A stretch of DNA of 64,000 nucleotides from Desmodus rotundus (GCF_022682495.2 NC_071398.1:27469426-27533425); one strand, 5' to 3'; positions 51,663 to 64,000 are shown, numbered from the stretch's first letter. Notes: generated by a model from the sequence alone, not told the origin. Translations and numbers: made by a program.

Positions 51663-52318
51663 AGAAAGGATAAAATAACTGAACAAAATGAAGAAAACTA
51701 AGGATAAGAAATAACACCAGGAATGTTGAGCATATTGGCAGTGAGCATCTTGGCAGCCAAAGAGAAGGGCAAATCATGATACTTTGCTTACCAGCCTTTC
51801 CTTTGCTTCTAAGATTCTGTATTTCCCTACCATTTGCAACTCTCCAACAGGCATTTTCCCAATCAACACTTTAATCCCCCATAATTTTTCAGGCAAAAGT
51901 TTGGTACCTACACCCTTACCTTCCAGTTCAAAATTAATACCTAAAAACAAACTAACTTCCATTCAAGTCATGTACGTAACACCTTTTTAAAGAGACATTG
52001 TGCTTTAAAATTATTCAAGGTATGCTTTTTGAAATTTTGAAATATTTTCTGCCATTTCTATAAAAAGGGCATTGAAGGGTTTTTAATATCATTAAATTTA
52101 CCTAATGCCTCAACTTAAAAGAAATTTAATCTGCTAAATATGTTATAAAACCAGATTATCTCTTCATTGGAAATAATATGAGAGGACAGTTTGTGAGGTA
52201 AGCTGTTGCCAAAGAAAAATGTTATTTGGGTGTTAAATTACACATGGGCGCAAATGCATTTCAAAATATCTCCATAGTTTAAAAAAATGATCATTTTTCA
52301 CAATAGAAAATAGAGCAG

Positions 52319-52345
52319 CAAAAACAAAACAAAACAAAACAAAAA
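52319..52345 (+). repeat. (CAAAA)n simple repeat
   Basis: Five units of CAAAA. Confidence 0.9.
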
Positions 52346-54139
52346 CTGGCTGCAGCATGCACACAAAAATCAGTTGCACAAATCACACCAGAAACATAAA
52401 TAACCCAGCAAGGGGAAGACAAATGAATGAGACGAGACAGGCCTTATATTGCCGCTTGTTTCTAAAATGAAAACACGTAGGACAAGGAGTCAGCCCCTTT
52501 CTGCAGAGGTCTGCCAAGCTGCTAGCCCGTCTTCCCGTGGAAAACAGTCTTCAGAGGAGTCTGTAGCTTCTGGACCACTCACATGGGCTTCTGTGAACAG
52601 GGAACACTGACTGAGAGACAGGAGTCTAAAGAACTTGGATAAGTATAATAATTACGACTTTCGCTGTTGTAATAACAAAGATCCTGCTGAGGTCTATCTT
52701 TGGAACTGAGGACTAAGCTTGGTGACACAGAGCTCATCAGACAGAAATGAAAATGAAGACCAAAGGAAAGGAACAGGGGACCCCAAAAGTCACTCCAACA
52801 TGTTTTATAGCAATTCGCTTGGGAGCGAGCCCCAATTTTTTCTGTTTATACTTGACACTTGCAGCAATGGAGTATCACAGAATCTGCCTTCGTGAAGCAC
52901 AAGCCTCACCTAATTATAGTATTACTGGCAAAGATAAAGCTAATCACTGGTGATTAAGAGTGCTCAGGTCATATTATAGTTAGTAAGATTTAAATGACTC
53001 TCTCACTTAAATAAAGAAACAAATCTCTTAAAAACTCTTCTGTCCAAACTAAAGAATCTATGGCATGTTTGAGCTACTTATAACACAAATATGAGTGAGT
53101 GATACTGGTGAGCAAATCCAGAACTAAACGTGTCAGATCAGCTCTAATCAAACCTGCCCCCCCCCCCCCCAATGCAGCCTATGCAAAAGAGATGGCTGCC
53201 GTTCTCTCACCTCTGAGGCAGGAACCTGACTTTAAAAGAAGAGAAACAAAAAAGTTTGGGGGAGGGAGGGTGGGTTACATTTTTTTAAAAATGACTAGGA
53301 TAATCAGTTCTCTCCCAAATAGAAAAAACTTTTTAGGCTTCTGGAAAATAGGACGCTGCAATATCATAATGCATTCTACCTCAATTTACTCATTAAATCA
53401 TGCGAGTTTATAGAGTGCTAAGCAAGTTTCAGACACCAGCAGGTGTTGCAGAAGAAACAAGTATTGTTTGTTAGTAAGTGAGGGACACAGTCCTCCAGGT
53501 GTGACCCAGCAACTAGGCCACCACAACCGCAAGCAGCTAAACGTAGCACAGGAAAGGAAAGTGCCAGAGAGGCACACGTGCCAGGGCCACTGGATTGAGA
53601 GTTCTTCCTGGGTGCAAAGTGGAGGTTTCTGCTGATGAAGTGAAGGGCGGCTGGCTCTGACGGAATCCGAGCTGGTAGGGCTGGACGTACGGGAATAGGG
53701 AGGAGGAAGGGGGCATCCTGAGCAGAGCTCCATCAAAGAGGAGGAAAACACCAGCCATGCACAGAATCAGCAAGTCATCTGGATGAGGGGGAGGCAGTGA
53801 GATGCCAGTGTGGAGAAGCTGAAAGTTGGGGGCAAGGACCTCAAGCAGGTATGAAGTCTCAGCAGAACATCCAGCAAACAACTGGAAATACAGACCCTCT
53901 CCATCTAAACGCAGTGAACTGCACAGATAAAACAGAGCCAGGAGGGACTGCTGAGCATTCTCTTCACTCATCCCACTCACAGAGCAACTGTGAAGAGCCA
54001 GGCACTGTTCTAGAAGGGAGGAACAGAGCAGCAAACTACACAGACACCTCCAGCCTTGTGAGGTTACTTGCCAGTGTGGGGAGATGGGTAATACACAAGA
54101 TAATAGCTTAGTACATACACTACTAAGCTATTGATAAAT

Positions 54140-54562
54140 ACTGTATTTTATTTTTAACATCTTTTTATTGTATTTTTTCCATTACCATTTAGTCCCCCTT
54201 ATACCCCCCTCGCCCCTGCAATCACCACACTGTCGTCCATGTCCATGAGTCCTTTTTCTTTTTTGCTCAATCCCTCTACCCCCCCCAGCTCCTCTCCACC
54301 CAGAGTTGTCAGCCTGCTTTCTCTCTGCAAGTCTGTCTCTATTTTGCTTGTTAATTGTTTGTTCATTAGATCCGATGTTTAATTGAAATCATGTGGTATT
54401 TGTCTTTCTCTGACTGGCTTATTTCACTTTGCATAGTGTTCTCCAGGTCCATCCACACCGTCGCAAAGGGTAAAACTTCTTTTATGGCCAAGTAGTATTC
54501 CATTGTGTAAATGTCTCATAGTTGTTTTATCCACTCATCTACTGATGGACACTTGGGCTGTT
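54140..54562 (-). mobile_element. LINE-1 3' fragment, 5'-truncated
   Basis: Reverse complement of the LINE-1 end. It has GACTGGCTTATTTCACTTTG, AGTAGTATTCCATTGTGTAA and ACTGATGGACACTTGGGCTG on the plus strand, and a T-rich stretch at the left where the poly(A) tail would be. It is better preserved than the other LINE-1 fragments here. Confidence 0.85.
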
Positions 54563-56340
54563 ATATTTGAAAGGAGAAAAAAGAAAGAAGGGGAAGGGCT
54601 GAACTTTTAGATAGAGTGCTCCAGAACTGTCTCAGCCTCTGACGGAAGCAGGAAGCTGGTTGAGCCACTGAAGAAAGAAAATTGCAGGCACTGGGAAAAA
54701 CAAGTGCAAAAGCCCCGAGGCAAGGAGCATGCATGGCTTATGTAAAGAAAGGCAAAGAGGCCAGTGCAGCTGGGGCAGCCTGAAGGAAGGGGAATCACAA
54801 GAGATGTGATGTCTGGGAGGAAGACTAGGGAGGGGCTTGTCGGTCAGAGAAAGGCCTCAGCTTTCACCATGAATGGGAAGGTGGGAAGGGAACACAGGAC
54901 TGGAGCAGAGAAGTGACACAGGCAGGAACAGGGGACCAACTGGAAAAGTCCTGTACAGATGGTGGTCTGGGCCAGGGTGAGGCAGGGGAGGTGATGAAGG
55001 TGGTCATATTACAGATGTTGACCACAGAGTTGACAGAATCTGCTGACAACCAGATGCAGAAGGTGTGCGAGTGAGGAGCCAAGGCCAACTCCAAGGCCTC
55101 TTGCCCCGAACTGAAACTGAGATGAGAAAGCTGCAGGAAAACTGGTTTGGGAAACACTAGCAGGAGGTTAGTTCTGAACATGTGAAATTCTGGGATCATG
55201 AGAGTTGGGAGGACACAGCTCAGGGCAGAAGGGAACAGGGACCCAAAATCAATGAGAAGGACTTTCCACATACAGGGTGGTCAAATGAGAGAGACCACTG
55301 GTTCAGTAATTAGAAGGTCACTGACTTTCCCCAAAAGGGCCACACTAGTGAAGGTCAGCTGCTCTTGTCTCCCAACCCATCTGTGGCTGGAAGGAAGATA
55401 AGATACCTTCAAGAAAAGCCCTATGGGGATAAATGATAAGGTTGGGAATGACAGGGGCAGAGACACGCGTTTTGTTTGGGTCCGGCTGACCTGCTTATGC
55501 ACTTTAAAGGTGTGCTAAAATCTGGGTTCTAAGAAGACACTCTCTTCAAAGACCTATCGATCATAAAAGTTGTGATGACACAGACTGAGGATTCTATAGT
55601 GTCCCAATCCCAGAAGTCCCAGGCTTCAAAACATAAATTCGCTTTGAGGGGAACAAAAAACGCCACTGGGGAGCTAGAGGCATGGGCACTGGGGTCGCAA
55701 CACTGCCCACTTACAGCCAACCTCTGTGCCTCTGGCCTGTGTGTTTTACAGACAGCCAGTCCCCACTGACTGCACTTTCCCATATGTGAGTCATCCACTC
55801 ACACGTGTCCGCGACAGATCCTTCCTGGCTCTCACTACGTAACGCAACCCTGGTGAGCACTCTCCCCAAGGCAGGCTCACCATCTACTGGCAAGCAGCGT
55901 GTAGCAACAGGTATAAGTTCAGGCACACACACACACATACATGAGAAGAAAAACACTTTTTAAATAACTTTTCCTTTTCTTCCCTTTCTGAATAATTCAG
56001 CTGAGGACAAGAAGGTAGATGCTGGTGGGAGAGCCACAGCGGCCCGGTATGGGGCGATGGTGTCTGAGAGGGTCAGAAAGACACCTGGTAAGGGAGAGGC
56101 ACCTGGTAAAGGTGGTCAGAGCCTGAATTGGGTGATGGCAGTGACAAAGGGAAATTCATTTGATCAAATACTTATTTTACAGATAATGGGAGGCAGCTTT
56201 CTCATTGTCAGAGAATGAAAATATGAAAAGGGAAGAAACTTAAACCATGCAGGACCAGACTGAACTTGGAAGTACTGGTGTGAACTCAAGGTGTTCAATA
56301 CAGAGACAAACGTAGAAAGAAATACAAGCAAACGTGTGTG

Positions 56341-56362
56341 CGCACATGCACACACACACACA
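56341..56362 (+). repeat. Short (CA)n repeat
   Basis: GCGCACATGCACACACACAC and following CA units. A similar short run lies at 55924-55938. Confidence 0.85.
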
Positions 56363-57639
56363 TTTCCTAGCTTTGTCTAGTTCCAGAACTGGTCTTCTAA
56401 ACGCCACTCCCCACTAAAAGCAAGCAGGCTCTCTGGAGAAGCCAGTTCCAGGCTAGGCAGGTTAAGAACCGATGAGTGTGGCACATCTTGCAGAGAGGGA
56501 GAAAGTGCTAAAAGAACCGTGGAGGTGTCAAAGGGACACAGAGGCCACCTTGGTATAATGTGAGCACCAAAATAAATAGTGGAAGTAAAAGATCCTAACC
56601 CAGTGAGCAAAGCAGGAAAACACGAGTCCACGATGACACATATAAGTAAAATAAATTGGGAAGTTTAAAGAAAGAGATATTTGTATATCTCGGAATGGCT
56701 CCCAACAAAATCCTGATTTACAAAGGGGAAAAAAAGGTAACGATGTGGAGAAGCTTCAAGTTAACCAGGAATGGGATACACAGAACTGGGGCCACCAACA
56801 GATGCCCTGGAAGAGCCTGGCATCCCCCGTGGGGTTCCTGCCAAAGACGCACAACCTGAATCGGATCATGGCAAATGTCAGAACCCAAACCAAGGGACGG
56901 TTTTCACGCTGAACGAGGCGAGGCCTGCCTGTGATTACTCAGCAGTGCTGTACCAAGACTAGTTTCCCGATTTGAAGGCTGAGCTATGATCATGTAAGAA
57001 GGTCCAAGCAATAGCAGGAAATGCCCACTGAAGTACCTGGGGATAATTGCTATTGGGTTTGCAACTTATTTTCAAGTGGTTCAAAGAGTAAAAAGGTCTT
57101 ATACTGTTCTCGGAACCTTTCTGGGAGATTGAATTTGTTTCCAAAATACACAAATAAATGAGTCCCATGTTTATTAGGTGGAGTACTGGATTCTAAAATG
57201 TGGGGAGTGCACTTACAAGCCCCTTACCTTAGGCTCCTGTGTGCACAAGCAGTCCACATCACACGTCAAAGAGGGTTACACGCACCAACCGTTACACTGA
57301 AGGCCATCCTAACAGACGGGACTGAGCTAGTCAAAGTGAAGTCACAAGTACTTCTTACTCTAAGGAATTGAGGGACTCCTGAAAAGATTCATGATAAAGT
57401 AAATTTCTGTTAAAATTATTCTCAGTGTTTCTATAATGTACATTATAAAAATCAAGTAACATTTTGACAGACATAAATTGAGACACTAAGTATAAGATAA
57501 AAATCTTTAAGAAATGTTGCTAGCGAACATAAAAAATTCTTAGAACCTTTTAGAATGATAATTTGTCAATGTGTATTTAAGAGCCTTAAAAATGGTTGTT
57601 AAAGATGGTGGTCTAGTAAATCCAGTGATAACAACAAAA

Positions 57640-57845
57640 AAGAGCACTTACTGAGCTATTCTAAGTAATTTCCACGTGTTAACTCATTTGATTCTCAGGA
57701 CAACCTATTACTACCCCAATTTTCAGATGAGAAAACTGAGGCCCAAGGCAGGTCAGAACCTTGCCTGGAGCCCTATAGCCAGTGAGTGGGAAAGCTGGGC
57801 TGGGGACTTGGGAAGCCTGGCTCCAGAGACCACACTCTTTAAGAG
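57640..57845 (-). mobile_element. MIR SINE
   Basis: GTTAACTCATTTGATTCTCA, then GATGAGAAAACTGAGGCCCA and AGCCAGTGAGTGGGAAAGCT read as MIR in reverse orientation, nearly full length. Confidence 0.8.
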
Positions 57846-57934
57846 ATAGGCTACAGGGTTTTTCTAAAATCTCCCCTAGAAATTCATTCCATGTGTGGTG
57901 AATTTAAAAGCGAACAATGAATTATGTCCAAGGA

Positions 57935-58760
57935 TTAAAACTGGGAAAAATTAGAGACCATTTGAAAGTGCAATAGGGGACTAGCTAAATAATTACGGTT
58001 CATCCACACTACGGAATGCTACGCAGCAATTCCCAATTGTGTTCCTTTGGAAAGCTGCATAACGGTCCCAAAAGATGTCCACATCCTCATCCCCAGAACC
58101 TCTAAGTGTTACTCTGAACGACCACAGGGAGTTTGCCAGTGTAATGAAACTAAGGATCTGGAGATGGGGGGAGTACCCTGATCATCCAGGCAGGTCCACT
58201 GTAATTATTAGAGTCTTCACAAGAGGGAGGCTGGTAGTAGGAACCATGATGATGGAAGCATGTGGGTTAAGTAATCAGAGAAAGGGGTCAGCAGCCAAGG
58301 CAGGCAGGTGCGCCCTGGAATTGAAAAAGGGGCGAAGCCCTCTGACACCTTGACTTGAGCCCAGTGAGACCATTACAGACTACTGACCTCCATAACTATA
58401 GGACAGTAGATCTGTGTTGTTTTAAGACACTAAGTTGGAATTTGTTACAGCAGCAATAGGAATCTATTTCCCAAACATTGTGGGGAAAATCTAATGAAAC
58501 ATTAAGTAAAACTGTTCACGTACAGTGTGAGCAATGTTTCGGTTTTTAAGTATGTATCCATGTGCAGAGAAAAAGAAAAGAACATGAAAGATGTCTACCC
58601 AAGTGGTAACAGTGGTTCTACATTTCAGTGGTGTGATCACTGGTAGTTGTCTTCTTTTTCATTCTATTTACTTACATTTTTACAAAGAATATGTGTTAGG
58701 CTTTTATGCTTAGATAAAATGTATTATTTAAATACCTATAAACCTTTTAAAATAAAATTT
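57935..58760 (+). mobile_element. Old LINE-1 fragment, interrupted
   Basis: The left part has GTTCATCCACACTACGGAAT then GCTACGCAGCAATTCCCAA. The right part resumes at about 58466 with AACATTGTGGGGAAAATC and CCAAGTGGTAACAGTGGTTC. An unrelated repeat lies between them. Confidence 0.55.
58037..58465 (+). mobile_element. Ancient interspersed repeat, same family as 5290-5730
   Basis: Has CCCAAAAGATGTCCACATCC, ACTAAGGATCTGGAGATGGG, CTGACACCTTGACTTGAG and TGTGTTGTTTTAAGACACTA then GTTACAGCAGCAATAGGAA. Short direct repeats ATTCCCAA and TTTCCCAA flank it. Family not assigned. Confidence 0.55.
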
Positions 58761-60664
58761 TATAAAAAACATTTTCTGGTAAGACAGTGGTACAAAGATT
58801 CAAAATATGTCAAAATTTAACTTTATTTGTAACAGAGTAGAGCTTAAAAGGGATCTATATCCCAGGAACTGTTTACTAAAATCTGTGTCTACCTCCTAAA
58901 GTAAGGCTAAGCTTTTAGCTAGTTCATTCTCAACAGGCTTATTACCACCTGTAGTATCACTTACTCATAGGGCCTAATTAGGGCTGTTGCTGGATCCACT
59001 GAGTGTTTACTGCATTTAATATCTATCAATTCTTTACAGAGAAGACCTGGTTATCTTTCCTTATGACAGTAAGCTCTAAAAGATGATATTTACGATAATT
59101 ATGAGTTTCCATAATTGAGTGTAATTATGCCTCTAATACAGGTGTAATAAAAAATAATGGACATCAAAGACTGAATGCAAAAAACCCACTTCAAATAATA
59201 CATGCCAAGAATAAGATTTAATGACACAAGTGTAAAAGGGAGACAAAATAGAGGGAATGTACTACTTAGACTGGCAACTGGTCTCGCTGACGGCTAACAT
59301 TCCTTGCAACTCTGAGATTCTTCTACTTTGCATTATAAAAGAGTATCACTAAGATTATAATTCTGGATAGTGCTAAAGTACATCTGAAATTATTTCTTCA
59401 CAAATAATTAAAAAACACAATTCAGGTGAGAGAGAATTACTTGTATCACCCAATAGTCATCTAATTATGCAGATACACCTTGCTTTTTAATGAACCTTTA
59501 CTGAAATAGCTCCAGAGAAAACTGAATTGTGTTTAGGCTATGAAAGGGCACCATTCAGTTCAATTAAAATTTGGCTGTAAAACCACCACTTTCGTAACTA
59601 ATGGCATAGTTGGCTGTATTATCAATGTTATCACAGGCTAACATTTAAGTGATGCCAGACCACATTATCTTAAAAAAAGAAAAAAAAAAAAGGTGGGTTC
59701 TTAAGCCTGATTGAACCATTCCTCCAGGCACATTCTGTCCATTAGTAGGTTTCACAGGGGAAAAACCACAAATACTTCAGTCCAAAGAGTCAACAGTGCC
59801 AAACTTAAAAAACCTTCGTCCACACTGTCTTTTTTATTGCCTACTCTTTCGCACATGAGGCTCCTGTCTCCTATTCCCTCCACCCTGCAGTCCTCTAGTA
59901 CTGACTAGCCACATATGAGGTACCTCCAAAATCAGTACTTTCCCCATTTTACCTTAAACTGATTTCCTTAAACAAAAAGATGTTGTCAAGATGAATAAAT
60001 CTAGTTAATAGATTTCCGCAGCACATCAAAACTGACGAAGAAAACAGAGAAGGAAAAAATCAACCTGTCTCTAACTACCTCCTAACCTCAGACAAAAGCC
60101 TGGAAGAGACCAAGGTCCCCTACCCAAATACCAAATACAAGGTCTGGCCTCCCATTCTTAATATTTCACGTCACCAAGAGTTAGAGTTGTCAAGTTTTCC
60201 CAATAAAATATAACCAATGTCTCAACTTCCGCCTAACGCAAAGATGCAGTTGCAAATCTGCCCCCCCCCCCAAAAAAAAACACACACTGCTTAAAACACT
60301 AATGGGAGCCATGTGCAGGTCACTTGAGTCTTCAGACTTCTTAGCTTTTGTTACTTACTGTGCCACAAAAATAAGGAGGGAGTGGGCAAGAGCCACCTAC
60401 CACCAGAATGACAGAAATGGAATCAAGGAACATGTGAATTTGAAAACCCCTTGATTAGAAGAGATCCCATGGGTGCTTCAAAGGCTCTGCAAGCACTTAA
60501 TTAGAATTTTTCTTTTGCCATAGATACAAGCAACTCTTGATTATAACGGATGCTTGAAGAATGCAATGGAGAGAACTAACAAACAAGAGTCACAACCCCC
60601 CCTCCCCCTTCCAATAAAGGGCTCTTGGCCCTCGGCACCATACATGGGAACATAAAACAAAATT

Positions 60665-61090
60665 TTATTTGCAAAAGGTGTTCTGTGTGAATGAATACAC
60701 AATGTGTTTTATATCCATAACATAGAATATCATTGGGCCATAAAAAGGAACGGTGATACATGTTACAACATGGAAGAACCCTGAAAACATTATGCTAAAT
60801 TTAAGAAGCCAGACACGAAAAGCCACGTGTGATTCTGCCTGCATCTATTAAATAGTGGGGAAGGACAAATCTAGGGAGACAGAAAGGTTAGTGGTGATCT
60901 GGGGATGGGGTTAGAAACGGGTAGTGGCTACACATGGGCACCAGAGATCTTTCTGGGATGACAGAAATGCTGTAAAAGCGGGTTGTGGTGATGGCTGACA
61001 ACTCTAAATTTGATTTTTAAGAAACCACTGAATAAGTATCTTTTAAAAAAGGTGAATTTCGTGGTATGTAAATCATACCTTAACAAAGTT
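60665..61090 (+). mobile_element. Old LINE-1 3' fragment
   Basis: Phrases include TACAACATGGAAGAACCCTG, GCTAAATTTAAGAAGCCAGA and GTGGTATGTAAATCATACCT, the usual old LINE-1 tail in sense orientation. Confidence 0.65.
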
Positions 61091-61789
61091 CTTACACTGA
61101 AATATAAACAGACCGACAAGTGGGTGCTGCAGGTAAAAAGCCTGGGAAGAATCACTGTTCTCCAGGCCCCTTGTTTTTATGCATATGCAAAATGAGACCT
61201 TGAAGTCAGAGAGCTACTTTCTAGCAGGGCCATAGGAAACTACTGATAAGTTCTCCAGAGATCAGTTCAGATCTCATGCTAATCTACCTTACTTAGAAGT
61301 ATCTTAATGTAAATATTGAACTTAATTTGCATACACAAATAGGCCAAGACTCTCAGTGGCTCTAACAAAAACAAAGGGTTAAATACCTTGATAAAAAATC
61401 ATGTTCATCTCTAGGAGTGCTGGGAAGCACATCACGAGAGGGCGGTATGAAAAGCATTCTGGTTGTGAGAGTAAACCAACCAGCCTCATGGCCCCAACTT
61501 GCAGACGAGTTCCCACACTGCATTTTTGAAAATCAGTGGAACTGTATGTACAGACTCAGCTAGGGCAAAGAACTGAGGTCATTTAAAATCTGATACCAGA
61601 ACTCTTCTGGGAGTATACCCAGCACTATGTTCGAAGGCTGAGGGTCAAAGCCAGGTATACTGTTTCACTCCGTTAAAGCTTATGTCACTTAAAGAAAATG
61701 AAATTGAGCGGGTTACCCCACCATGTAAACAACGGAGAGAAGGCCAGCCAGGGACACAAGCCCTAAGTCCAGGCCGGGTCCCGGACGGA

Positions 61790-62350
61790 GGGAACTGCTC
61801 ATTTCCTACTGCCATGCACTCCGCGTAGCGGGTGCGTCCAAATGTCTCGCTTTACCGCGCTCCTCCCGGCCTGCGCCCCACGCCCTGCACCCCAGGTCCG
61901 CTCCCGGAGGATCCAGGGGCGCAGGGAGGCCCTAGTCACCGCCGCGCAGACACCCACCCTCGGGGCCTCGGGCGCCGGGGGAACACACGAACGCACTAGC
62001 AGCCGCGTACAAGTGGAGGAAGCGAGGAGCCTCAGAAACTGGCAGCCTGACGTACCTGCGGCTGCCTCAAGCTCGGGTCCGGCGGGCCCGGGATAACGGC
62101 GCCTCTACGGCAAACACGCCGCGAGTCTCCATTCGGGGCTGTTTACTCCCAACTCTCGCGACACTGCGGCATCCGGGCGGGGAGACCGACGGCTGGGAAC
62201 GCCGGACCTGCCGGCCGTGCGTGCCCTGCGTGGGGCCTGCGTGCGTGCTCTGGACGCTCTGGGCCGCCCGGCGGATGGACAGTGGTCTCGCGACGTTTGC
62301 GGCCCTGCGGAAGAGGCGGGGCTGTAGGTTGGAAAGCACGGTCACGTGGC
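61790..62350 (-). promoter_or_regulatory. MBTPS1: CpG-rich MBTPS1 promoter region
   Basis: CpG density rises sharply here compared with the rest of the window. The region carries two TCTCGCGA motifs (62154-62161 and 62286-62293), a GC box GAGGCGGGGC (62313-62322) and an E-box CACGTG (62343-62348). No TATA box is evident, consistent with a dispersed housekeeping promoter. S1P is broadly expressed. Confidence 0.8.
62056..62250 (-). other. MBTPS1: MBTPS1 exon 1 (non-coding), 5' end approximate
   Basis: The 3' boundary is a strong donor, GCCGCAG then GTACGT (62055-62050). The transcription start cannot be read from sequence; the right limit is a guess within the CpG island. If the start is above 62132, exon 1 carries one 22-codon upstream ORF (62132-62067). 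Confidence 0.6.
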
Positions 62351-63044
62351 TCTCATGGTGTCGGTAGGCGGGGTGAGTGGACTGTAGAAACGGACCAGTG
62401 TGGGATGCTCAGGGCTTTGGGCCAGGACCTTGGAGAACCTGCACAGGCAGAAAAGCGGCCGCGCTGGCCCCCAGTGGAAAACAAACCTGGCGCAACGTTC
62501 CGTGTGGCCAGCATTTGCAGTGAACGCCAGAGGCTGTACTCCAATGCTGCCTTCCTGGGGCGTTTGTGTTCGCATTCAGGGCAATCTCTGGCACCCACTC
62601 CGCAAACCTCTACCCATTTCACCCACGTGGTAGCTGGGACGCAGACTCCCACCCAGACAGTCGAAACCCTTGTCCGAAGTCTTGTCTGCTCCACTCTTGT
62701 CTCCTCTCTGCCTCACCTGGACCACTAATACCAAGTGTTACCCTTTTTGAAGAAACAAGGATCAAAAGTTTGCCCCTCCCAAAAAAATGCCTGGGTGATT
62801 TTGATACTAGGATCACAGGCTATTCTGTCTAAATGCTGAATTGGCCCACACTTGGTATGGGGCACAACTGGGGGACTAAAAACATGTTTTAGGTAACTAA
62901 TGAAAATGTACAATGTGCAACGCAGTCAAAAATAGCAAAGCTTATGTCTTGTTGAACTTAACTGCCGCATCATGATATGCTGAATGGGACTGATATGAAA
63001 AAAAATCAGCACTCACCTTCAACAAACTGATTTAATATAATGGA

Positions 63045-63430
63045 TACAGAACCACCTGCTAGCTCTGTGATCTTGGGCAAGTTGTACTTCTTTGTACCTC
63101 ATCTTCCTGACCCCAAAAAGAGGTATTAATACCTACCTCATAGAACACAGGTGGCAAACACAAGGCCTGAGGGCCGAATCCAGCCCTCCACCTTGTTTTA
63201 TCCGGCCGGGCCGGCACCTTGTTTCTACCCGGCAGCGGTGCTGAGCTCTCGCTTAACTGTTACGGAGTAGTTACATTTACACAGTCCTAAAATTACATTC
63301 AGCCCTTTGAAGGCAACCACAAGGCTGATGTGGCCCCCAGTGAAAATGAGTTTGACACCCCTGTCATAGAATGAGGGTTAAATGAGGCATACAGAGCTTG
63401 AGTCATACATGCTCAATAAACACACCTGGT
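63045..63430 (+). mobile_element. MIR SINE split by an hAT-type element
   Basis: The left part has TAGCTCTGTGATCTTGGGCA and ATACCTACCTCATAGAA. The right part resumes with TCATAGAATGAGGGTTAAAT and CATGCTCAATAAACAC. Joined, these follow MIR order. Confidence 0.8.
63146..63363. mobile_element. Non-autonomous hAT-type transposon
   Basis: 218 bp flanked by a perfect 8-bp target duplication TCATAGAA (63138-63145 and 63364-63371). The ends are CACAGGTGGCAAAC and, in reverse, CAGGGGTGTCAAAC, agreeing at 11 of 14 positions. An 8-bp duplication is the hAT hallmark. No coding capacity. Confidence 0.85.
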
Positions 63431-64000
63431 TAAATACCCCTCACCCCCCATTCTGAGATTGTATCAATGTTAGGAACTTGCAGAGACTTGACTCTTGCAT
63501 TTGTCCTCAACAAGAAGCACTCTGTGCTGCCACCATTAATGCACTTAATCAACTTAACTGCTCTGATCTGGAGTAAATTAATCTTGGCCAGGGTTCTTTT
63601 AACAGCCCTTTAAGTCACTATGCCATTGAATACATAGCCCCACTGATAGGGACTGAGGTAGGCCAGTGAATTGCAAACATCTTTGCCATGTGATAGGGAA
63701 GCCACAAAATGGGGACGAGAAGCAAGCCGCCAGCTTCTGAGAACCCTATAAACCGAAGGGGGCCGGGAAAGGAGACGGATGGCTGGGCTATCTACCAAGA
63801 CAGGCTGAGAACCACAGGATCCTGGTCTCCCGGTTTCCCGCCACTCCAGGGTCTATAATAACTTCCTAAACCCCTGCTTCATGTGTGTAATAAAGCATTC
63901 AGAATTCCGTGGCAGGTGAATATTTATTCAAACTAAATGTTATTTTAAAGAGTAACAGCTTAGCCAATACTGAGACAGAGACACGGAGAGACTGGACTTG

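Larger units (their letters stand above)
51446..62055 (-). other. MBTPS1: MBTPS1 intron 1
   Basis: 10.6 kb. It contains LINE-1 fragments, a MIR, an ancient repeat and several simple repeats, listed separately. Stretches 51480-52310, 52350-54130, 54565-57630 and 58765-60660 otherwise show only composition that looks like degraded repeats, with no gene. Confidence 0.65.
62351..64000 (+). other. Upstream flank of MBTPS1
   Basis: Apart from the MIR and hAT-type element, I see no gene. In human the next gene on this side is HSDL1, several kilobases away, and nothing here resembles it. Confidence 0.6.

Noticed and set aside
62282..62728. 148-codon open frame on the plus strand from the CpG island
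   Set aside because: Diverging from the promoter, but no family similarity; CpG islands often give long chance frames. A divergent non-coding transcript is possible but not supported by sequence.

Overview
The window is nuclear DNA from a mammal, most likely a microbat. Two lines of evidence support this: exon-intron genes that match mammalian proteins exon by exon, and several copies of a tRNA-derived SINE with the VES-type head known from bats, together with short cut-and-paste transposons (mariner-type, hAT-type and other TIR elements with TA targets). The genus cannot be told from what is visible. I saw no Helitron, which would be expected to be common in vesper bats.

Layout, left to right. 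(1) 1-632: the first coding exon of SLC38A8 (SNAT8, a glutamine-type amino acid transporter) on the minus strand; the rest of that gene lies left of the window. (2) 633 to about 10,560: intergenic DNA made of old repeats (MER5A-like, L2-like, LINE-1 tails, an unassigned ancient repeat family) with three younger SINEs. (3) About 10,560 to 62,200: the complete MBTPS1 gene on the minus strand, encoding site-1 protease (S1P, SKI-1), the Golgi subtilase that makes the first cut in SREBP and ATF6. All 22 coding exons are present. Every junction was placed from AG/GT signals and codon phase, and the exons join to exactly 1052 codons with no frameshift or stop. The catalytic residues D218, H249, N338 and S414 and all six N-glycosylation sequons are intact. 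(4) About 61,790-62,350: a CpG-rich promoter and non-coding exon 1. (5) 62,350-64,000: upstream flank with a MIR split by an hAT-type element. SLC38A8 and MBTPS1 are in the same order and orientation as in the human 16q23-24 region, as I remember it.

The most interesting observation is a second, diverged copy of the terminal S1P exon inside intron 22 (12602-12765). It keeps a splice acceptor, the phase needed to join exon 22, a membrane-spanning segment, a short basic tail and a stop codon, and its larger size differences from exon 23 keep the frame. It could be an alternative last exon giving S1P a different membrane anchor and cytosolic tail. The main doubt is that the implied intron is only 52 nt. 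Other points are a chain of overlapping upstream ORFs in the 5' UTR (the last one ends on the main start codon), an arginine in the signal-peptide core, an added cysteine at the prodomain autocleavage site, and several transposons nested inside older repeats.
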